64,000 bases of DNA from CAVTWY01 sp963738575. Lineage in GTDB: Bacteria; Pseudomonadota; Gammaproteobacteria; Burkholderiales; Burkholderiaceae_C. Numbering within the stretch: position 1 is the first letter of the stretch; the number at the start of each line of letters is the position of its first letter. The position numbers were made by a program, and so were the translations under genes. The stretch is taken from contig CAVTWY010000003.1 of assembly GCA_963738575.1 (NCBI GenBank), positions 62,001 to 126,000 on the forward strand, read 5' to 3'. Under the pieces are notes generated by a model. The model worked only from the letters and a program-made list of their open reading frames with translations, did no database searches and was not told the origin of the DNA. This document shows positions 58,120 through 64,000 of this stretch, piece by piece.

Positions 58120-59103
58120 ATGAAACGCCAGACCCTGAAAACACTGATTGCGGCCGCCGCCGCCCTGATGACCGCCGGCGCCATGACCAGCACGCTGGCC
58201 CAGACCAAGCTCAAGTGGGCGCACGTGTACGAAACCAGCGAGCCGTACCACACCGAGTCGGTTTGGGCCGCTGAAGAAATCAAAAAACGCACCGCTGGCA
58301 AGTTTGAAATTCAAGTGTTCCCCGCCAGTTCGCTGGGCAAAGAAACCGACATCAACCAGGGCATGCTGCTGGGCACCGTGGACATGATCATCAGCGGGCC
58401 GAGCTTTGCCGCGCGCAGCTACCCGCGCCTGGGCATTGCGTACTACCCCTTTATCTTCCGCGACGGTGACCACTTGCTGGCGTACAGCAAGAGCCCTGTG
58501 TTCAAAGAGATGGTGGACGGCTTTCGCGCTAAAACCGGCATCCAGATCTTGGCCTACACCTATTACGGCGCACGCCAGACCACCAGCAAAACGGCTTTCA
58601 CCGATTGCGCCGGCATGAAAGGGCTCAAGATTCGCGTGCCCGACGTGCCAAGCTACCGCGCCACGCCCGAGGCGTGCGGCGCCAACCCCACGCCCATCGC
58701 TTTTGCCGAGGTTTACCTGGCACTGCAAAACGGCACCGTTGATGCACAAGAAAACCCCTTGACCACGATCGAGGCCAAGAAGTTCTACGAAGTGCAAAAG
58801 CACATCATGATGACCAGCCACATCGTGGACGGCCTGACCACGCAGGTGGCGCCGCACGTCTGGAACAAGTTGTCGGCTGCCGAGCAAAAAATCTTCGCTG
58901 ATGTGGCGCTTGAAGCGGCTGCCCGGGCTTCGGCGCAGATCAAGAAGCGCGAAGGCGAGCTGGTGGAAGAGTTCAAGAAGAAGGGCATCGTCATCAACGC
59001 CGTCAACCGCCAGAGCTTTGTGGATGCGGTGCTCAAGACCAAGACGGTGGAGTCGATGGGCTTTGACAAGAAGGACTACGACCGCATCGTGATGGTTAAG
59101 TGA
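58120..59103 (+). CDS. TRAP transporter solute-binding protein (DctP family)
   Basis: A 327-residue DctP protein. Signal peptide residues 1-27 end STLAQ before TKLKWAHVYE. Family marks are the Arg in GMKGLKIRVPDVPSYRATPE and the segment FAEVYLALQNGTVDAQENPL, typical of the sugar-acid (aldonate/uronate) group. An AAAGGAG ribosome site precedes ATG 58120. It is followed, after a 200-base repeat-rich gap, by its DctQ and DctM partners. The ligand is probably an aldonate such as L-gulonate or D-mannonate, from the neighbouring enzymes. Confidence 0.92.
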   Translation: MKRQTLKTLIAAAAALMTAGAMTSTLAQTKLKWAHVYETSEPYHTESVWAAEEIKKRTAGKFEIQVFPASSLGKETDINQGMLLGTVDMIISGPSFAARSYPRLGIAYYPFIFRDGDHLLAYSKSPVFKEMVDGFRAKTGIQILAYTYYGARQTTSKTAFTDCAGMKGLKIRVPDVPSYRATPEACGANPTPIAFAEVYLALQNGTVDAQENPLTTIEAKKFYEVQKHIMMTSHIVDGLTTQVAPHVWNKLSAAEQKIFADVALEAAARASAQIKKREGELVEEFKKKGIVINAVNRQSFVDAVLKTKTVESMGFDKKDYDRIVMVK

Positions 59104-59285
59104 CCCCCCCGATGCGGCCTTTGGCCGCCTCCCCCCCGGGGGGGCGACGCTGGCGGCCCGGCAAAGCCGGTTCCGCGGCGTTTGCAGGGATGACACTCCC
59201 CCCGAAGCCGCCTGCGGCTGCCTCCCCCAAGGGGGCGACGCTAGCGGCCCGGCAAAGCCGGTTCCGCAGCGTCTGCTTGGATACA
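59104..59285. repeat. Two tandem REP-like GC-rich palindromic units
   Basis: Two imperfect copies, 91 bases apart, fill the gap between dctP and dctQ. Each has a short hairpin (GCGGCCTTTGGCCGC in copy 1; AGCCGCCTGCGGCT in copy 2), a C-run/G-run palindrome (CCCCCCCGGGGGGG; CCCCCAAGGGGG) and a conserved block GCGACGCT-GCGGCCCGGCAAAGC followed by CGGTTCCGC. The elements resemble intergenic repeats common in Comamonadaceae genomes. Inside a transporter operon they could slow transcription or protect the 3' end of the dctP message, raising binding protein over permease (inference). Confidence 0.8.
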
Positions 59286-59308
59286 TCTCTTTATCTTGTT
59301 AGGGTTTT

Positions 59309-59872
59309 ATGGACATTGATGCGGGGCCCAAGGTAATGGGCGATGACGGTGAGTTTCACGCCACGGATGAGGCGGTGGACTTGTCGGGCACGCCCATCGA
59401 GGCTTGGGTGTCACTGCTTTTGTTCTGGGCCTTGGCGGGGGTGGTGTTCACGCAGTTCTTCACCCGCTATGCGCTCAACAACTCGGCGTCGTGGACCGAG
59501 GAGATTGCGCGCTACTTGTTGATTGGTGTGGTGTTTGTGGGCGCGTCGATTGGCGTGGCCAAGAACAACCACATCCAGGTGGACTTGCTTTACCGCTACT
59601 TGCCAGCACCCGTGTGCCGTGTGATGGCCGTGCTGGTGGACGTGGTGCGCATCGCCTTCTTGGGCTCGATGTCGGTGTTCACGGTGCAGATGATGCAAAA
59701 GATGGGGCCGTTGCAGATGACGATTGTTGATCTGCCGATGAACATCGTCTACAGCGTGGTGCTGTTTGGCTTTGTCGCCATGACGCTGCGATCCATCTGG
59801 GTCATGAGGGTGCACATGAAGCGTGGCTACAGCGTGCTCGAGCGGCCCGAATCAACCATGGACGACCGCTGA
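59309..59872 (+). CDS. TRAP transporter small permease (DctQ)
   Basis: A 187-residue DctQ subunit. A polar, acidic N-terminal segment of about 25 residues is followed by four helices (about 31-53, 65-85, 104-125, 145-165), and the family stretch NNSASWTEEIARYLLIGVVF is present. ATG 59309 is preceded by AGGG. The stop overlaps the DctM start (TGATG), so the two membrane subunits are translationally coupled. Confidence 0.9.
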   Translation: MDIDAGPKVMGDDGEFHATDEAVDLSGTPIEAWVSLLLFWALAGVVFTQFFTRYALNNSASWTEEIARYLLIGVVFVGASIGVAKNNHIQVDLLYRYLPAPVCRVMAVLVDVVRIAFLGSMSVFTVQMMQKMGPLQMTIVDLPMNIVYSVVLFGFVAMTLRSIWVMRVHMKRGYSVLERPESTMDDR

Positions 59873-61269
59873 TGCTCAAGATTCTTTTTCTCTTCATGAT
59901 GACCAGTGGGTTGCCGGTGGCCATTGCCATGGCCGGCTCGTCGCTGCTGTACATCTTGATCAGTGGCGACTTGCCACCCTTTGCCGTGGTGCACCGCATG
60001 ATCGGCGGGATCGACAGCTTTCCGCTGCTGGCGGTGCCGTTTTTCATCCTGGCGGGCAACCTGATGAACAACGCGGGTGTGACCAACCGCATTTACAACT
60101 TTGCGCTCGCACTGGTGGGTTGGCTCAAAGGTGGTTTGGGCCACGTCAATGTGGTGGGCTCGGTGATTTTTGCGGGCATGAGTGGCACGGCCATCGCCGA
60201 TGCCGCCGGCCTGGGCACGGTCGAGATCAAGGCCATGAAAGACCATGGCTACGACCTTGAGTTTGCGGTGGGCGTGACCGCTGCATCGGCCACGCTGGGC
60301 CCGATCATCCCGCCCAGCCTGCCGTTTGTGATCTACGCCATGATGGCAAACGTCTCGGTGGGCGCCTTGTTTTTGGCTGGCATCTTGCCGGGCGTGTTGA
60401 TGGCCTTGCTGATGATGGTGACGGTGGCTTACTTTGCCCACAAAAACGGCTGGGGCGGCGACATCAAGTTTTCGGGTCGCCGCTTTGGGTCAGCGCTGAT
60501 CGAGCTTGGCCTCGTCATCGCGTGGCCGCTGATCACCTGGGCGCTGGTGGCCAAGCTGGGTCTGCCTGCACAGCCCGTGGTCTTTGGTGCCATCGTCCTG
60601 ATCTTTGTGCTCGACCGCATCTTTCGCTTTCAGGCGGTATTGCCGATCATGACGCCCGTGCTGCTGATTGGTGGCATGACGACGGGCCTTTTCACTCCCA
60701 CCGAAGGCGCGATCGCGGCCAGCGCCTGGGCACTGTTCTTGGGCTTGGTCTGGTACCGCACCATGACGCTCAAACAGTTCGTCAAGGTCAGCCTGGACAC
60801 GGTCGAGACAACATCCACCGTGATGTTCATCGTGGCGGCCGCGTCCATCTTTGGCTGGATGTTGACGGCCACTGGTGTGACGGCGCAGATTGCGCAGTGG
60901 GTGCTGGCGGTGACCAAAGAGCCCTGGCTCTTTTTATTGATGGCCAACTTGCTGATGCTGTTTGTGGGCTGCTTCTTGGAGCCCACCGCCGCCATCACGA
61001 TTTTGGTGCCCATCTTGTTGCCGATCGCGCGCCAACTGGGCGTCGACCCAGTTCACTTCGGTTTGGTGATGGTGCTCAACCTGATGATTGGCCTGCTGCA
61101 CCCGCCCATGGGCATGGTGCTGTTTGTGTTGGCGCGGGTGGCCAAGCTCAGTGTCGAGCGCACCACCATGGCCATCTTGCCGTGGCTGGTTCCGCTGCTG
61201 TTGAGCTTGATCATCCTCACTTACGTGCCGTCCATCGTATTGTGGTTGCCACGCACGATGGGGTTTTGA
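59872..61269 (+). CDS. TRAP transporter large permease (DctM)
   Basis: A 465-residue DctM subunit, slightly longer than the 430-residue paralogue at 9.0 kb because of an extra loop and helix in the middle (WGGDIKFSGRRFGSALIELG region). Conserved sites include VIFAGMSGTAIADAAGLGTV, ASATLGPIIPPSLPFV, and NLMIGLLHPPMGMVLFVLA. It completes the second TRAP system, coupled to dctQ. The following gene is convergent. Confidence 0.93.
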   Translation: MLKILFLFMMTSGLPVAIAMAGSSLLYILISGDLPPFAVVHRMIGGIDSFPLLAVPFFILAGNLMNNAGVTNRIYNFALALVGWLKGGLGHVNVVGSVIFAGMSGTAIADAAGLGTVEIKAMKDHGYDLEFAVGVTAASATLGPIIPPSLPFVIYAMMANVSVGALFLAGILPGVLMALLMMVTVAYFAHKNGWGGDIKFSGRRFGSALIELGLVIAWPLITWALVAKLGLPAQPVVFGAIVLIFVLDRIFRFQAVLPIMTPVLLIGGMTTGLFTPTEGAIAASAWALFLGLVWYRTMTLKQFVKVSLDTVETTSTVMFIVAAASIFGWMLTATGVTAQIAQWVLAVTKEPWLFLLMANLLMLFVGCFLEPTAAITILVPILLPIARQLGVDPVHFGLVMVLNLMIGLLHPPMGMVLFVLARVAKLSVERTTMAILPWLVPLLLSLIILTYVPSIVLWLPRTMGF

Positions 61270-61299
61270 GGGCGCGCCTACCGCCCCCCGCGGCGACTT

Positions 61300-64000
61300 T
61301 CAAGGATCCATGGAACCCAACGCGTTGAGTAGCGCTTGCTCGACGTTAGGCGGCTGGCTGGCCTGTGCTTCCAGCACCAAGAGGTAAGTCACGTGCTGGG
61401 CTGCGGCGGGCAATGCATACCACGCGCCGTTGGCGATGCGGACGGCGCCTTGGTCGTCCAGGGATGCAATCACCGCTTGCTCACTCACGCGACACACCAC
61501 GACGGTCGCGCCCAGCTCACCTTGCTTCACCTTCAACGTCACTTGAGGCCATGCGGTAGGAAGGCATGGCGACATGCTGATGCGATCGCCCCGTCGACGC
61601 AAACCGCAGATTGACTCTAACGCCGCGCGGTGCAACCAAGCGGCTGACCCGGTGTACCAACTCCACCCACCGCGCCCAGCGTACGGGGGCTGCGAGTAGA
61701 TGTCGCCCGCCACCGCGTACGGTTCGAGGCCGTAGACTTCGGCAAGGTCTTTATCGCGTGATCGATGCGCCGGGCTGATGGCCATGAAGCTGCGGTAGGC
61801 CGCGTCGCTGTCACCACCTTGCGCTTGGGCCATCAGGGCCCACACGGCGCCGTGGGCGTATTGGCCGCCGTTTTCGCGCACACCGGGCGGGTAAGCCTGG
61901 ATGTAGCCCGCGGCGGGTGCAGCGTTGGCCAGTGGTGGGTCCAACAGCCGGATGAGCTTGTGCTTGCGGTCGATTAACAAGTTGTCCACCGACTGCATGG
62001 CCGTGGCTTGCTGCGCCGGTGTTGCAGCACCCGACAACACCGACCAAGCCTGCGCAATCAAGTCGATGCGCGCTTCGGTATTCGCGTGCGAGCCCAAGGG
62101 GCTGCCGTTGTCAAAAAATGCGCGCTTGAACCAGTGGCCATCCCAGGCGTGGGTTTGCAAGGCGTGGCGCCAACCCACGGCGGCAGCTTCCCACGCTTGC
62201 GCGCGTGCCGTGTCGCCGCGCTGGTGCGCCAGCGGGGCAAATCCCTGCACCACGCTGATCAAGAACCAACCCAGCCAAACCGATTCGCCTCGCCCCAGGT
62301 GCCCCACACGGTTCATGCCGTCGTTCCAGTCGCCCGTGCCCATCAAAGGCAAGCCATGCGCCCCGACGCGCAGGCTGCGGTCCATGGCGCGCGCACCGTG
62401 TTCGTACAACGTGGCCTCTTGCTGGCTCTGCGTGGGCACGTGGTAAGCGTCTTCGTCACCCGGGGGTATGGCTTGGCCATCGAGGAACGCCACGGACTCG
62501 TCCAGCAAGCTCGTGTCTTGCGTGCATTGCAGGTAGTGGGCCGTTGCGAATGGCAACCACAACAAATCATCGCTGAAGTGCGTGCGCACGCCAGCGCCCG
62601 TGGGCGCATGCCACCAGTGCTGCACGTCGCCCTCGACAAATTGGCGCGATGCGGCCAGCAGGATTTGCGAGCGCAACATTTGCGGTTGCGTGCCAGTCAG
62701 CGCCATGGCGTCTTGCAACTGGTCACGAAAGCCAAACGCGCCGCCGGCTTGGTAGAACCCAGCGCGTGCCCACAACCTGCATGCCACCGTTTGATAGAGC
62801 AACCAGCGGTTCACCAGAACGTCAAACAGTGGGTCGGGTGTTTGCACGGTGACCCCGCCAAGTAGCGTCGCCCAATGGTGGCGCACCTGGGTTAGCCGCT
62901 GCAAAGGATCTGCCCACAGGGCGCGGCGCGCGGTGGAGCGGGCCTCGACTGGGGTGCTGCCGCAACCCACCAGCATCGTCCATGATTGCGACGTGCCAGG
63001 GGCCACGCTAAACGGCACAGCCACCGAGCCACAAGGGTCCAACCCCGCCCCGCTGACTTCATCGAGTTGCTCGGGCACGACCAAGCGACCACGCGCGTCA
63101 AACCACTCGCGGCGATCGCATGTCCACTCGGGCAGCAGCCCGTTGTCGCTACCGGCCAAGCGGCAGACCATGAACGCTGTGGAGCCACCCATGCCAGCGT
63201 GCGCGTCGCCTTGGGTGGCCAGCAACAGTTGAGCCGGTTCACCGAGCGCGTTGGTCATGGTTTCGCACGCGGTGCGAACCGTGTGCCTGTCACCCCGTGC
63301 AGCGCCCATGATCCATTCCACCATCGCCAGCGCGCGCAACTTCAAACCCCGTGCACCGTGATTGAACACTTGAACGTGCACCTGCTTGACCGACAGTTCG
63401 GGGTCCACGCACCACGTCACCTTGACTTCAATGTCGCGCCACGTGTGCTCGATGCGTGTGGTGCCTTGCCCATGGCTCACGCGGTAGCGCGTCGGCGCCG
63501 CCCCGAGGCCCGCAGCGAGGTTGATGACATCACCGCTGCGCAAGTCTTGAAGCAGCAGCCACTCGCCCGCCGGGTCGGAGACAGCGTCGTTGGACCAAGC
63601 GCTGAGCTGATTCAGGCGGCTGTTGATGCCCCAGGTGTGGCCGCCGCCCGCCTCCGACACGTGGGTGCCAAAGTGAGGGTTAGCCATCACGTTGACCCAA
63701 GGGCGCTGGGGCCGCTGTGCGGCATCGACCTGAAACGTGAAGGTGCCGTCGTGGGCGTCAAACTCGCCGCTTGTCACTTGGGCAACCGGCTGTGGTGTTG
63801 ATCGAAGGGGCAGCGCCTTGGGCGTTTGCGCTTGACGACGGTCAAGCGCCGTGTCGTGCCACTGGACGATGTCTTGCACATGCCGCTCCAAAGGCCGACC
63901 GTCGGCGGTCAAGCGAATGCGCGCCAAGGCACGCAACGTGGTCAGCTCATCTGCCGAGACATCGGCCATGCGCAGCACGTGCATGCGCGCGCGTGCCGAT
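61300..64000 (-). CDS. Cyclic beta-1,2-glucan synthase-like protein, C-terminal GH94 part (5' end cut by window edge)
   Basis: The frame is open from the stop at 61300 to the right edge, giving about 900 residues with no start needed inside. It contains a beta-sandwich (FDAHDGTFTFQVDAAQRPQR, then PWVNVMANPHFGTHVSEAGG), a helical linker and the (alpha/alpha)6 barrel of GH94 phosphorylase-type enzymes with CRLWARAGFYQAGGAFGFRD, GTGDWNDGMNRVGHLGRGES, and YPPGVRENGGQYAHGAVWAL, ending near GRGGWSWYTGSAAWLHRA. The order matches the C-terminal third of NdvB/Cgs proteins, which control glucan chain length in the envelope. The glycosyltransferase half would lie beyond the window. A stand-alone cellobiose-type phosphorylase is less likely because the frame continues upstream. 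Confidence 0.85.
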   Translation of the reverse strand, partial: SARARMHVLRMADVSADELTTLRALARIRLTADGRPLERHVQDIVQWHDTALDRRQAQTPKALPLRSTPQPVAQVTSGEFDAHDGTFTFQVDAAQRPQRPWVNVMANPHFGTHVSEAGGGHTWGINSRLNQLSAWSNDAVSDPAGEWLLLQDLRSGDVINLAAGLGAAPTRYRVSHGQGTTRIEHTWRDIEVKVTWCVDPELSVKQVHVQVFNHGARGLKLRALAMVEWIMGAARGDRHTVRTACETMTNALGEPAQLLLATQGDAHAGMGGSTAFMVCRLAGSDNGLLPEWTCDRREWFDARGRLVVPEQLDEVSGAGLDPCGSVAVPFSVAPGTSQSWTMLVGCGSTPVEARSTARRALWADPLQRLTQVRHHWATLLGGVTVQTPDPLFDVLVNRWLLYQTVACRLWARAGFYQAGGAFGFRDQLQDAMALTGTQPQMLRSQILLAASRQFVEGDVQHWWHAPTGAGVRTHFSDDLLWLPFATAHYLQCTQDTSLLDESVAFLDGQAIPPGDEDAYHVPTQSQQEATLYEHGARAMDRSLRVGAHGLPLMGTGDWNDGMNRVGHLGRGESVWLGWFLISVVQGFAPLAHQRGDTARAQAWEAAAVGWRHALQTHAWDGHWFKRAFFDNGSPLGSHANTEARIDLIAQAWSVLSGAATPAQQATAMQSVDNLLIDRKHKLIRLLDPPLANAAPAAGYIQAYPPGVRENGGQYAHGAVWALMAQAQGGDSDAAYRSFMAISPAHRSRDKDLAEVYGLEPYAVAGDIYSQPPYAGRGGWSWYTGSAAWLHRAALESICGLRRRGDRISMSPCLPTAWPQVTLKVKQGELGATVVVCRVSEQAVIASLDDQGAVRIANGAWYALPAAAQHVTYLLVLEAQASQPPNVEQALLNALGSMDP

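Noticed and set aside
59104..59285. Tandem repeats as a CRISPR array
   Set aside because: Only two imperfect copies, self-complementary, no regular spacers and no cas genes.

Overview
The window looks like a chromosomal segment of a GC-rich betaproteobacterium, most likely a Comamonadaceae-type Burkholderiales (inference). The reasons are several solute-binding-protein transporters (two Bug/TctC proteins, two complete TRAP systems, one SsuABC-like ABC system), a Uup ATPase, NnrU, a dense set of acid-sugar and aromatic-acid catabolic genes, and GC-rich REP-like intergenic elements. The only RNA gene seen is one initiator tRNA at 15.5 kb.

Layout. 0-2.6 kb: Bug binding protein (cut by the left edge) and HpcH/HpaI aldolase, divergent from an SMP-30 lactonase. 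2.7-5.6 kb: housekeeping uup, nnrU and a small iron-permease-like protein. 5.7-10.3 kb: FadR-type regulator divergent from uronate dehydrogenase and a TRAP transporter, with a perfect operator between them. 10.3-11.9 kb: Tat lipoprotein with a beta-helix, an SP-repeat linker and a frameshift. 12.0-15.4 kb: envelope-stress-like operon (Spy-like lipoprotein, membrane protein, response regulator, histidine kinase) with perfect hairpins in two gaps. 15.5-18.5 kb: initiator tRNA, AbrB/PIN toxin-antitoxin pair, CoA-transferase and two orphan antitoxin-like regulators. 18.5-23.7 kb: LysR regulator divergent from a Bug / PdxA-like / enolase-superfamily / DHDPS-family acid-sugar operon.

23.7-32.6 kb is a zone of decay and insertion. 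It holds a GST, a BTAD/NB-ARC regulator split by a frameshift, a 5' remnant of a metallo-beta-lactamase-fold gene, a frameshifted surface or phosphate-related protein behind a Pho-box-like site, a broken LysR gene joined head-on to the first codons of a TetR-controlled gene, and a RES toxin with a large antitoxin. 32.7-38.2 kb is a homogentisate operon: MBL-fold protein, FAD hydroxylase, DUF2783, hmgA, fahA. 38.3-39.0 kb is a RelE-like/antidote pair.

39.0-53.3 kb handles organo-nitrogen and possibly organosulfonates. It contains a D-aminoacylase-like amidohydrolase, a MocR regulator with TauR-like direct repeats facing an SsuABC-type transporter, then an HpsN-like (HisD-family) dehydrogenase, a DegT aminotransferase, an SDR and a zinc alcohol dehydrogenase. 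A UraD-AllC fusion and an M20 hydrolase follow on the other strand. 53.4-61.3 kb is a hexuronate/aldonate locus: ManD, UxuB-like, FadR-type regulator with operator, L-idonate/L-gulonate 5-dehydrogenase and a second TRAP system. The right edge cuts a cyclic beta-1,2-glucan synthase-like gene.

Taken together, the window equips a cell to scavenge sugar acids from plant or algal polymers by two routes (oxidative via udh; mannonate via manD/uxuB), aromatic acids via homogentisate, purine-derived ureides, and probably a C3 sulfonate or amino-polyol. Function calls rest on reading motifs and context; no database search was possible.
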